A DNA stretch of 64,000 nt, from positions 56,092,873 through 56,156,872 of the forward strand of contig CM034300.1 of the NCBI GenBank assembly GCA_019925795.1, in the 5' to 3' direction. This stretch comes from Dendrobium chrysotoxum (taxonomy: Eukaryota; Streptophyta; Magnoliopsida; Asparagales; Orchidaceae). Under the pieces are notes generated by a model. That model had not been told where the DNA came from, did not search any database, and was given only the letters and a program-made list of their open reading frames with translations. Positions 1-10,009 of the stretch are shown here, piece by piece. Both the position numbers and the translations under genes were made by a program. The stretch's first letter is position 1. Every line of letters begins with the position of its first letter.

Positions 1-399
1 TTCATTAGAAATTCTTTAGTATCTTGGTCTAGTAGAAAACAAAATTTACTAGCACTTTCTATAGCTGAAGTAGAATATATTACCTTAGGGAGTTGTATTG
101 CACAGGTGCTTTGGTTGAAACAGTAAATGGTTGACTTAGGATTTTCTATTGGTACCATTCCAATCTTTTGTGATAACACCAATGCTATTTACATTTCTAA
201 AAATCCTATTCAACATTCTAGAACAAAGTACATTGATATAAGGCATCATTTCATACGAGATCATGTAGCGAAAGGGAAAATTGAACTACATTATGTCACT
301 ACTAAAGATCAACTTGTAGATATTTTCACAAAACCCTTAGCTTTTGACACTTTTAGCATTTTAAGGACAAGGCTAGGTGTAATTGATCTTAATACTTGA
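1..399 (+). pseudogene. Copia element A: RNase H C-terminal part (pol remnant)
   Basis: This is the end of a Ty1/Copia polyprotein, the RNase H domain that removes RNA from the RNA:DNA hybrid in reverse transcription. Frame 1 is open from base 1 except for one stop (TAA, 124-126). Around residues 23-34 it reads ALSIAEVEYITL, the usual conserved block around a catalytic Glu. Further on it reads CDNTNAIYISKNP, with the Asp of the active site, then SRTKYIDIRHHFIRD and FTKPLAF, typical of Copia RNase H ends. It stops at 397-399. The rest of pol lies left of the window. The same motifs recur in element F (50230-50658) and, on the minus strand, in element E (41110-41450). The single in-frame stop marks it as dead, though mildly so compared with F. 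Family assignment is secure. Confidence 0.9.
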
Positions 400-1072
400 T
401 AAATATTTCTGTAAATTTTCTTTTGTAAGTGTTCATTAGTTTTTTTCTAGTCTATTATATTTTTTTGTGTGTTATTTTATATGTTTTTTTTTAATTTTTT
501 TTTAAAAAATAAAAAATATATATGCACCTTATCTTATGTTTGTCTTTAATTGAGTGTTGAAAACTTGTAGAAGTGAAGTGATGAAACATAACTTTTTAAT
601 GTCTATTCATACCGTACAATGACGTCATTGTACTTTACAATTGTAGGAGTTTTTCGTCTATACGAATGGGGAGGTTTCACGGTTAGTCTCAGTTATTAGT
701 GTTGATCATCCCAGACAAATACATTTTCATCTGTACGATCCATGTGTCAATTTGGATAAGGATAAACTTAATCATCGCTAAATGATCCTTTAATATCCTG
801 ATCGTCTCGGATGAACACGTCATCATCTGTACGATCAGGAAGTCAAAAAGCCTATACGAAAGGAGGCCTCGGGACGAGTAGTTTATGAAAAACTGTTTCA
901 TTTTGACTGCTTTCGTTTGTCCCGGATGAAATTTGATTCATCCAGGATGAAATAAATTTTGTCTTGTATGAAATGGTTTCGTACAGTACGTTTGAATTGA
1001 TTTTCTATAAAAAGGAGGGCCGTTTTCTTTCATTTCACCTTCACTTCAAACCCTTTAGAGCATAGTATAGAG
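400..1072 (+). promoter_or_regulatory. Element A pol/env-like spacer with putative internal promoter
   Basis: This non-coding spacer lies between the pol stop and the ATG of the third ORF. It holds a perfect 20-bp palindrome (614-633), several copies of GTAC- and GATC-rich half palindromes such as CTGTACGATC (near 733 and 822), the interrupted palindrome CGTACAGTACG (980-990), and a TATA box TATAAAAAG at 1006-1014, 59 bp before the third ORF's start codon. The same combination of short palindromes, TATA box and ATG occurs in elements E and F. I infer an internal promoter that transcribes the third ORF separately; there is no direct evidence of transcription. Confidence 0.5.
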
Positions 1073-2172
1073 ATGTCAGGAAGTGGAAAAAGAGTGTGCC
1101 AATCCAGAGGAACTTCTTCTAGGAGGGCTGGGATGATAATTTTTTAAGTGGACAAAATAAAGAGGCATACTATAGGTATGCTACATCAAAAATCACTCAT
1201 TCTCACATTCTATTGTAGGAAAATCTCCACTTTACAGTAATGCCTCTATTCAATGCTACTCAGTTTTCTTTTCTTCTCACTCTTATCTACTCATACAATA
1301 AAGACCTTTTTCATGTATTTCTAGTCAACATGGCTTTTAGTCAGGATCATACTAGGGTCTCATCTTATATCTTGAAACAAAGAGTAGAAATTACCATGGA
1401 GGATTTAGGAGCATATTTTCATCTAGGAACTATGGGCATATAGGAAAATACTTTAACTGCTCGATCTAACTATGGCTGGTCTGAAATCAATCAGGTCATT
1501 AGAGGTGTAAGACAACCAGCTCATGTTCCTCGATTCGACACCTTAAACCAAAATGCCTGAATAATTTAACATGTTCTTAGAAGCTCCATCATTCCTAAGG
1601 CTGGAGATAGAGTAAACATGACCCCTCTTCCCTCTTGTGTCACTTACCTGATCATGTCTGATCAACCTATTGATGAAGCTCAACTGCTTTTGGACTACAT
1701 CTTTTACCTTACTGATATTGGCCATCCCAGTATAAAGAGGAAGAAGAATATTGTTCTTAGTCATATAATCTGTTTTATTCTTGAGAAGAAGTACAACATA
1801 ATCCATCATGACGGACCCTCAGAACTCTCACTCTATTTCACTGATGCCTCTTTTAGAGCACTTTTTGGGAGAGATGAAAGTATAATTAGTTCTGATGATG
1901 AACCTGCTCCTGCTCCTGCACCTGCACCTGGACCCAACCAAGACTTCTACCAGGATATGGTCCAGTGATTTAATAGGATGGATCAAAGATTTGATCATAT
2001 GGAGGCGCACCTGAAGCAGTAGGACGATCAATACAAAGAAGATAGGGGGTGGATAAGGGACCAATTTGAGTCTATTACTACTAATATTGCAACACTTAAT
2101 AGCTATTTTGCTCTATTCGGTGCTCCACCACCTCCTCTAGATCAGGGTCCATCAGATTACAAAAAGGATGTG
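1073..2172 (+). pseudogene. Element A third ORF, env-like / putative plant transposon protein
   Basis: This is an extra ORF between RNase H and the 3' LTR, the position of the env-like gene of Sireviruses. It starts at ATG 1073 with a basic, Ser/Arg-rich N-terminus and shifts frame near 1145. It then follows frame 1 with stops at 1441, 1558, 1567, 1966 and about 2020. Recognisable blocks are EAYYRYATSKIT, a central region (1240-1440), a block ending in IIPKAGDRV (about 1580-1615) and an I/L-rich block (1618-1850) that resembles the plant transposon-protein domain. A PAPAPAPAPGP run (about 1906-1932), a coiled-coil-like stretch (MDQRFDHMEAHLKQ, about 1978-2020) and a PPPP tail ending near DQGPS follow. 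E and F carry homologues in the same position. Its function is unknown; neither an envelope role nor a transposase role is shown. Confidence 0.7.
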
Positions 2173-3489
2173 TGTTGGCTTAGCTTGGCTTTGGTTGTGA
2201 TTATTTTTGTTATTCTTTTGAGTTATTGGCCTGTTAGTTGTTTGTGCTTGTGGTTGTTTGTATTTTCTTTTATTATCGTATGGAGAGTAGCAAGTGAAAT
2301 CTTATGTGATTGTGGATTTAATGTGAAAACTTGCTATGATTAGATGTTTTAATTGATATCATGAATGAAAAAGTTCAATGTTTATGTGTATATTATTCTG
2401 TGATAATGAGTATGACTGAATTTACTAATTCTAAAATACTCGATTATAGTTGATTAAATTTTTTAAATATTAATTGAGTTTATATTATAATAGAAAATTC
2501 TGTGCATAACTTTAAATTCTCAAAATATTTAGATTTCATTATGATTTGGTGTAGATTAGAAGATCTTACTTTATCTTATTTTAGATATATATTACTTAGC
2601 TAAGATTGTTGTACATTTGATGTCTTAATATTACTCTCATATTCTACATCAAAGTGTTGATTATTGTAGTTGTGACCCAGAGATAGTGTTGTTGGAAAGA
2701 ATCCTTTTAAACGAAAATAAAACAAGCAAAACTTAAAAAGATGCACAAAATGTGCCATACTTGAAAAGATGCACAATGTCGCCAAATCTAAAAAAATGCA
2801 CAAAGTGTACCATACAATAAAAGATGCGTAATGTCGCTAAACCTAGAAAGAGGCACAAAATTAGCCCACACTTTGAAAAGATGTGCAAGGTCGCCAGTTG
2901 TTCTTTCCTTTAGCATTTTCTCCAAGTTCACTAATCAATGATTGTCACTTTTGACTTAGAAATTTGATAATGTTATTTCATCTTTTGTGCAAAAGTTGAG
3001 GCTACTAATCTGTCTAATACATTACTACTTTAGATCAACTTTTCTTCTTCTTATTATAATTTGCAATCTAGACCTTTTTGAGTCTTTACTTTTTGCATTT
3101 GATTTGAATATTGTAGTTAAACTTCATTTAACATTATTCCACTTCTCAACTAATTTGAGTGTCCCTTTTTGTTATTGTTAAAAGGGGAGAGTTTTATTAT
3201 TTGATTTTGTTTGACTTGTTATATTTAATTTAATTTTTTTTAGTTGCTTGTGTATGTGTTTGTCTTGTATGTGCTTTTTTTTTTGGTTTCTTACCCTTCC
3301 CTGTGCTTATTCAGTATGTTAGGTCATCTAATCTCCTTTTATCCCTTGTTTAGGATAGGTCATTTCTTTAGGGGGAGCTTAGGCTTTAGGGGGAGTGTAG
3401 GAGATCATTTACTTAGGGGGAGTGTACATTTAGTGGTAGTTTAGGAGACATGTGAACTTAAATCAAACAAATAAATATTTTTCATCATC
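2173..3489 (+). other. Element A 3' untranslated region with repeated polypurine tracts
   Basis: This is long non-coding sequence between the third ORF and the 3' LTR. T-rich sequence at 2180-2340 happens to translate to a hydrophobic run, but E and F have their stop just before the matching point, so I do not count it as a membrane segment. A ~28-bp minisatellite lies at 2700-2905. Polypurine-tract-like boxes AGGGGGAG recur at about 3370, 3389 and 3415, with a purine block near 3181, before the last one beside the LTR. Multiple polypurine tracts are a known feature of Sireviruses. Confidence 0.55.
2700..2905 (+). repeat. Minisatellite of ~26-30 bp units (about 7 copies)
   Basis: Units of the type AAAAGATGCACAAAGTGTGCC follow one another, with long (about 29 bp) and short (about 26 bp) units alternating, giving a ~55-bp higher-order period. 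A related array is at 51185-51365 in element F, but there it sits upstream of the third ORF. Confidence 0.75.
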
Positions 3490-3503
3490 AAAAATAGGGA
3501 GAT
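3490..3503 (+). other. Polypurine tract of element A
   Basis: AAAAATAGGGAGAT directly abuts the start of the 3' LTR. It matches, with changes, the tract of F (53787-53800). It primes plus-strand DNA synthesis in LTR retrotransposons. Confidence 0.7.
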
Positions 3504-3809
3504 TATTATGATTTGTGTAAATCCGTTCGTTTAAGAAAATTCTGATACAAATTATTTTTGATGATTCCAAAAACATTTTATTTGTTTTATTCTTCTCCTA
3601 ACAATATTAGAGTTTCTTTTTGTGTGCACTAACATGTTCTTTCAGGATATTCGCACTCCAAATTTCTGAAGACTTCAAGTTCATGTGTTAATGTTTATTG
3701 TAAGTGAAGTCTGTATTTTTTATTTTCTTGAGTCCGAGAGAGTGTGATTGTAAGTTGGATAATTGTGCACACACACACATAATGGGGGAGTTAAAAACTT
3801 AATTTTTTA

Positions 3810-4385
3810 AACTGATCGTGCAGTACAATAAACAATCATATGGGACGATCTGTATATATGTCATCCACAACGAACCTATCTGGCTTAAAATTTTTTTTCT
3901 AAGTTCAGTTCGTACAGTACGAAATGTGGTTCATATAGAAGATTTTATGGTACGAAGAGCTCTGAATTGGGTTCATACTGGTTCGTACGGGATGAATTAT
4001 TTAGTTTTTGAACTATTCATACAGTACGAAATTGATTTCGTACACAATATTTTGTGATACAAAGGGCTCTGAATTGGGTTTGTACTAGTTCGTACGGGAC
4101 GAATTGTTCAATTTTTAAACTATTTGTATAGAACAAAATTGATTTTGTACACGATATTTTGTCGAACAAAGGCTCTGAATTGGGTTTGTACAGATTCATA
4201 CGGATGAACTGTTTAATTTTTGAACTATTTATACAGTACGAAATATAATTCGTACAGGAGGATTTGAGGTACGAACGGCCCTGACTTTGATTCATATGGG
4301 ATGGTACGGGACGAATCGTTCAATGACTTAAACTATTCGTAGAGTACCAAGATCGATCGTACGAAACGATTGGGATGTGTAAAAC
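3810..4385 (+). repeat. U3 tandem array of ~105-bp units with palindromes (element A LTR)
   Basis: About 4.5 degenerate copies begin around GGCTCTGAATTGGGTT (about 3957, 4068, 4172). Each contains TTCGTACAGTACGAA-type interrupted palindromes or decayed versions (for example 3907-3921). They lie upstream of the TATA-like box, so an enhancer-like role is plausible. Multiply repeated palindromes are known in Sirevirus LTRs. Confidence 0.75.
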
Positions 4386-4653
4386 TTGAAAAATTTAGTT
4401 TTTGGACGGTTTTTCTTATCCTTAGTATTTAAGGACCTTTAAACTGACTTGTATGTTGATGCTTCTATGAATTTCTTCTTGAGAGAGGAAGGGAGAGTAA
4501 TAACAGAGAGTGTTTGGGTCTGAGTTGAGTGAGATCCTTGGAGTAAAAATTGTGAGGGGATTCACAAAGTTATCCAAGAGTGAAGATTTCATTATTTTGT
4601 ACTTCAAGTCACTTCTCTATCTCCTTGAAGACTCTTGAGAGAAGAACTTTGAA

Positions 4654-4915
4654 GAAGGTCCGGTTCTCTACCATCACCAGGAGGGTGAAAAAGACGATCA
4701 GTTCTCTGCCGTCACTTGGAGAGTGAAAAAGGATGACTGGTTCTCTACCTTTACTAGGAGGGTAAAAAAGGATGATCGGTTCTCTTCTGTCACTTAAAGA
4801 GTGAAAAAGGATGACTGGTTCTCTGCCGTCACTAGGAGGGTGAAAAAGGATGATCGGTTCTCTGCCGTCACTTGGAGAGTGAAAAAGGATGACGGTTCTC
4901 TGCCGCATCGAGTTG
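4654..4915 (+). repeat. Leader array of ~42-bp hairpin units (element A LTR)
   Basis: Six units of the form TTCTCTGCCGTCACTAGGAG followed by GGTGAAAAAGGATGA succeed each other at about 42 bp. In the best copy TTCACC/GGTGAA-type arms flank a short loop. They lie downstream of the TATA-like box and so would be in the transcribed leader. Related units occur in F (55140-55300), H (62480-62590) and inverted in E (37545-37690, 55665-55800). The opposite strand is open across the array (4609-5043), giving a 14-residue periodic peptide that I regard as a by-product. Confidence 0.75.
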
Positions 4916-5331
4916 GTGGAAGAGAGTTTGTAAAGGCTTCTCCGCCTTGCTGTGGGGGTAAAAGGAGAGTCACCTGAGTTTTGTGCAATACCTAGAGAAA
5001 GAGTCTCTAGGGAGTGGATGTAGGTCGTGTTTGACCGAACCACTATAAATTCTAGTATTTTCTATTCTTACTTTTTATTTTTTCTGTACTGTTATTTTTA
5101 TGCATTTTATTTTTTTGTTGTTGAATTTTTGAGATTGAGAAAAGCTTTAAAAATTCACTCTATTCGTACTGTACGAAGGTAAATCATACTGTACGATTTG
5201 CATAAGTTTTTAAATATAAGTTTTCCAAAATTCTAAGAGAAATTTTTAAAAGGACCAATTAACCCCCCCCCCCCCCTCTTGGTTAGCCTAGGGACATAAG
5301 AAATAGGTCTAATAACCTATTCGGACTTTCA

Positions 5332-8300
5332 ACGCCTATTATTCTCAAGACTAATATGGGGAAGGTCACTAGAAAGAGATTTATGTTCAAAAATTACTGG
5401 TGCAAAATCCCAGAATTTAGGGATATCCTTACTTCCATCTTTTCCTCTCCACCTCAAGGTAACCTCATCTTAAACTTATACCACAAGCTTAGAACTTTGA
5501 AGAAGGAAATCAAAATTAGGAACTTGGATACTGCTAATCACATTGTTGGCAAATGTTCTGAGCTGTCGTCCCTCCAAAGTCATTTTCAGCTACTCCCATG
5601 CAACGATCCCCTCAATATGACCCACATTTCCTTCCTTAAAAAACCAAATGTGAAACTTGCCTATTACAACTCTTTATGGTCTTCCTGGACCATCCAAAGA
5701 TCTAAAGTGAAGTGGTTAGAAAATGGTGAAGAGGACCTTAAGTTCCTCTACTCTAAGTTACACAAGAGGAAATCTTACAACTCGAGTATATTACATGCTT
5801 CCATTCTGGATTCAGAGCAGTCTTGTGATTCAAACATTAGAGGCATCATTGATTATTTTAAAGATCTCTATAACTCCCCAAAGCCTACCTTTTCCAATCT
5901 GAATAGCTTTCAGCTGGGAATGTCCTGTCTGAGGATGCTAAACTTTCCCTTCTCTTACCGATTACTAATGAGGAAATCTTGGCGGCCATCTCCTCTGGTT
6001 GCTCTTCTTCGGCTCTTGGACCAGATGGTTTTAATTTTGCATTTTATAAGAACACTTGGGTTATTACGGGTCCCCTTGTTTACAAAGCTATGAGATCATT
6101 CTTTACCAAATTTTACCTGCCAAATTGTGTTAAAGCTACTGCCTTAGCTCTAATTCCTAACAAACTGCATGCTGAGAACATCCATGACTTCGAACCTATT
6201 TCTCTTTGTAATGTTTTCCACAATATTATTTCCAAAATCATCTCCACCAGACTGAAACCTATAATGTCTGATATCATCCACAATAGCCAAGCTGCCTTCA
6301 TTACCAACAGACTCCCAACTGATAACCCTATTCTTGTTGCTGAGATTATTGGCTCTTTATCGAAGAGCCTTAGAGACAAATTTTTTTGTGCCAAACTTGA
6401 CATTAAAAAAGCATTCGACATTGTTTCGAGGGACTTCCTTTTCTCTAGATTGGCTCAAAAGGGTTTTCCACACATTTTCATCAATTGGATTAAAGCCTGT
6501 ATCAATGATACTCATTTCTCCATCTGTATTGATGGGGGACTGGATGGGTATTTTTCTTCTACCTCTGGGCTCAGGCAAGGATGCCCTCTCAGTTCGTATC
6601 TATTTTGTATCATCATGGATGCGCTTTCTTGTCTTATTGACGATAATACCCAAGTTGATTGTTTGGAGGGCTTTAAATATGAAAATTTGCATATTACCTA
6701 CCTATCATATTCTGATGATTTAATTGTTTTTGGCAAAGCTGATACTAGGAATTGTGATTGCCTCTTAAGTATTTTGAACCTATTTTCCAACTACTCGGGG
6801 CTGCATCTAAACCTGCATAAAAGTTCTCTCCTTATCTCACCCACTGCCACCAATGCTTCCTGTATCTCTCACACTCTCCATATCCCCAACTCTTCCCCTA
6901 AAATTTCCTATTTGGGTCTCCAATTTCCTTGGGCAGATCAAAGCTCTCTGACTATTCCCCATTGATTGAGAAAGTTACTAACCTGCTTTTCGGTTGGAAA
7001 GCTAAGCTTCTTCCTTTTGCAGGTAGGTTGCAGTTTCTCAAATACACTATTTCTAAATTGGTGGCTTATTGGCTAAGAGGTTCTACTATTCCTAAAACTA
7101 TTATTAAGGCCATTGGTAAGGCTTGCTCTAAATTCTTATACCATGGTGGCTCACAAACTAAACACCTACACCTCATCTCTTGGGTGAATACTAGTAAACC
7201 TTACAATAAAGGGGGGCTCGACATTGCCTCCTTTCAGGCGATCAAATCTTCTTTTAACTGTGGCACTATCATCAGGTTTTACAATATTGTATCCTCCCTT
7301 TATAGCTGGCTGAAAAATAGATACATCTCTCCTTGGAAAAACTGCTCTCGTAACTGTTCTAGATTTTGGAAGAGTATTTGCAACACCACGACTATGTTTA
7401 AAAATAAATTCTGCTTTAATACCAATTCCAATAGTCCTATTGCAATCTTTTGGGACCATTGGTTAATCGGTGATAGTATTAACCTGCGATTCCCTGAACT
7501 ACCTCTTTATCAGTTTGGCAACCTTAATGCCTCCCTTGCTACTTGGATGAATGAGAATTCTTAGCCTTTACCGGCTGCTCTTTACCAGAACATAAAGGAT
7601 CACATCCAAGCTCTTACTATCACCCCTAGCTATTCCAACCACATCAATTGGGACAATGATTCGAATGCTTCTTTCAAAGTTTTTTACTCTGAATTCCTTG
7701 CCTCTGATATTTCCTTTGATTGGGCTCACCTTGTCTGGCACCAAAAACACTCCCTTAGGTTCTTTGTTTATACCTGGATGGCGTTGAGAGGAGGGCTTAA
7801 AATGGCAGATGTCTTGCTTCAGAGAAATATTCATATTGGGGACCAATCCTGTCCCCTCTGCCACTATTTTAATGAAATTGTCAACACCTGATGTTTGAAT
7901 GTGACTATTCCTTTCATGTTCTTACTAGAATTATTCCCCATTTCAATAACTACTTCCTAGGACCTAACGTTGCACACGCTTTAAATCACATAGATGGTCT
8001 CCACGTCAATAGCAACATCAAGAATGCTATCCTTCTCACCTTCCATGCTACCATCTATTTTCTCTGGATTGAACACAATAATCGTAAATTCAATGACATG
8101 GCTGTATGTGCTGTCACCTTAGCTAAGAAGATTAAAAGGGTGGTATACATCAAACTGGATAGATGGAAATGTGGAATTTTATTAAGGAGAAACTTCAACT
8201 ACATTATTGATAATTTTGTGGTTTTTATGCTGCCTTGTTCGTTCACTTTTTTGCTAGATGTTGGTGGTGCCAGTTCGATGTTCGAAGTGTTTCTTGACTG

Positions 8301-8415
8301 GTTGGGAGGCTTTGTTGCTTGGTTTGTTGGTGATTTGGTTTTTGCTGCACAACCTGCTAGTCGTTTGAACTGGAATGATGGAAACATTTTATGGAGAAGG
8401 TTCACCATGGTTTAA
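5332..8415 (+). pseudogene. LINE1: L1-type ORF2 (RT and zinc-binding region), 5' part missing
   Basis: This is a non-LTR retrotransposon reverse transcriptase. Reading frame is present from the very edge of the LTR (P-I-I-L-K-T just after 5332), which matches the residues that follow the catalytic His of the L1 endonuclease. The endonuclease itself is absent. RT follows: ALGPDGF (about 6010), LALIPNK, an AKLDIKKAFD block with catalytic Asp (about 6390-6420), GLRQGCPLS (about 6568-6597) and the active-site box YSDD at 6708-6719. A zinc-binding region typical of plant L1 RT follows (CPLC near 7853). Frameshifts at about 5925 and 6935 and stops at 7562 and about 7888 break it. No RNase H domain is seen after the zinc region; the last ORF ends at 8415. 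Confidence 0.88.
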
Positions 8416-8900
8416 TTTCTGGGTTTTTGGTTGCTTGGTTTGGCTACATTACTGATGGATTATGGTGGTGTCATTCGAAGTATGATTGGGCTTTGTTGTT
8501 TTTGGTTCATGGTGGATTGGTTTTTACTGCAAATATGGATGCCGTGTGTTCTTTGATGCTTCGAGATTCAGGAAGCTGCTAGTTCAACGTGTTTATTTGG
8601 CAGGTTTTTGGGATGGGGACAATGATGTCACCTGCCTTTTTCCTTTTGGATGGTCTACGGGCAACCAAAGAGAGCTTGATTTACATTCATGAGAGGTTTA
8701 TGTGTTCATTGAGTCCCAGCCAGACATTTTGCTGTCTGATTTTTGCTCTCTTTTTTTTTTTCATTTCATAGGTTGCGTCTGTTTTAGCTTTTAGTCTTTT
8801 CTTTTTCTCTCTTAGCCACTGTCTTTTGTTTGTTGGCTAATTTTTCTTTGCTTTTTTTATAGAATAGGCTAAGCTCTCAATTTTCCAAAAAAAAAAAAAA
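8416..8900 (+). other. LINE1 3' UTR and poly(A) tail
   Basis: This is T/G-rich untranslated sequence ending in a 14-A run at 8887-8900, the expected 3' end of a non-LTR element. No convincing target-site duplication is visible, because the 5' end lies beyond element A, outside the window. Confidence 0.7.
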
Positions 8901-10000
8901 TATATTCCATTCCAATTTTATTTCCAGCGAAATAGTATCTTCGTGAAGAACACGGCCTTCCGCCTTCCGCTTCCCGCACCAACAAAATTGGAGTTACGTC
9001 AAAGCCGGTGGCAATTTAAAGAAGGCATAGAAACCGACACGTCTGCGGTAAGATTACCGGCCGTGCCGAGCATTTACAGCCTACAATAAAGCGGGTTCAC
9101 ATGCCCTTGTTTGTTTCGAGCTTCTAATCCGCATGTGATCTCTCCAGCTTGTTCTCGCTCGCTCCCGGACACGAAGTGGTGATTAGCTTTGACGGTATTT
9201 GGATACTATAGTTTGGCTACAGGATAAAAGGAGAGAAGGGCCGAACCGGACCGGAATTACTCGAGAGCAGGCCGGCATTTCCAAATCAGTCCAAGAGGAT
9301 GCACGTAGTGGCGATGTGAACAGTAATTTTTTTATCTAATATTTTTGTACCTGTAAATATTAAATAATAATCTTTCTAGCCTGAGGACCACTTGGGAGAT
9401 GTACGTTATTCACTTCGGAATGAAAAATAAGAGTAGATGGTTATTATTTAGGGAGCTATAAAAAAATATTAATCCTTGATACAGTAACAGAATTAGGATT
9501 TTTTTTGGAAGCATAAATTGTTAATTTTAAGAATGTCTTCATTTTTTATATCAATCTTGGGATCAATATTGATGATTTTAAAAAATAATTGCTGTAATTT
9601 TTATTAAAGAAGATAAATTATATAATCAGAAAAAATTTATAATTGAGAGCTTTCACTCTTTATATTCTTCTTACATGTTACCTATAATTTTTCCTTCTCA
9701 GCCTTTATATTTTGAATAGCTGTACAATTGCTTTATTATTAGTACTATCAAATATTTTTTTAATATAAGTAAACGAACAAGCATTCATCCCAGAGTTTGC
9801 TACACGAGTTCACAAATGACTCTTTACAACCTTTATTGTAGAGAACGATGATTTGACCATTTTTATAGCAGTTGATAGTATTATAATTAGTTTTGATACA
9901 TCACAAAAAATTGTCATGATCAAGCACAAATCTCGAGGCAGATTCAAGTTGAAAACTTTCGAGATTAAATTTTGCACTATCCAAACTCTAATTTCAGCAT
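8901..10000. other. Gene-free interval; G+C-richer island at about 8925-9310
   Basis: No ORF above 75 codons and no recognisable element. About 8925-9310 is clearly richer in G+C and CpG than its surroundings (for example CCTTCCGCCTTCCGCTTCCCGC near 8950-8970) and is not visibly repetitive. It may be a leftover of single-copy host sequence such as a promoter or exon edge. 9320-10000 is plain A+T-rich sequence. Confidence 0.4.
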
Positions 10001-10009
10001 ACGAACCCT

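Larger units (their letters stand above)
3504..5331 (+). repeat. 3' LTR of Copia element A
   Basis: This LTR is about 1.83 kb, the same length class as the others here (1.84 kb in E and F). It starts TATTATG next to the polypurine tract (expected TG; the G appears changed to A) and ends CTTTCA. U3 holds four to five ~105-bp tandem units with palindromes (3810-4385). A TATTTAAGG box near 4423 is the likely promoter. The leader carries six ~42-bp hairpin units (4654-4915), followed by the block GACCGAACCACTATAAA (5033-5049). A run of 14 C lies at 5263-5276, near the end. The LTR edge at 5331 directly abuts LINE1 coding sequence. Confidence 0.85.

Noticed and set aside
2180..2340. Apparent transmembrane segment after the third ORF of A, suggestive of a true envelope protein
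   Set aside because: E and F have a conserved stop just before the matching point, and the DNA is T-rich non-coding, which gives hydrophobic residues by chance.
4609..5043. A 144-codon minus-strand frame with 14-residue periodic peptide
   Set aside because: It is the antisense of the LTR hairpin array. The period (42 bp) is divisible by three, so it stays open by repetition and shows no independent coding signal.
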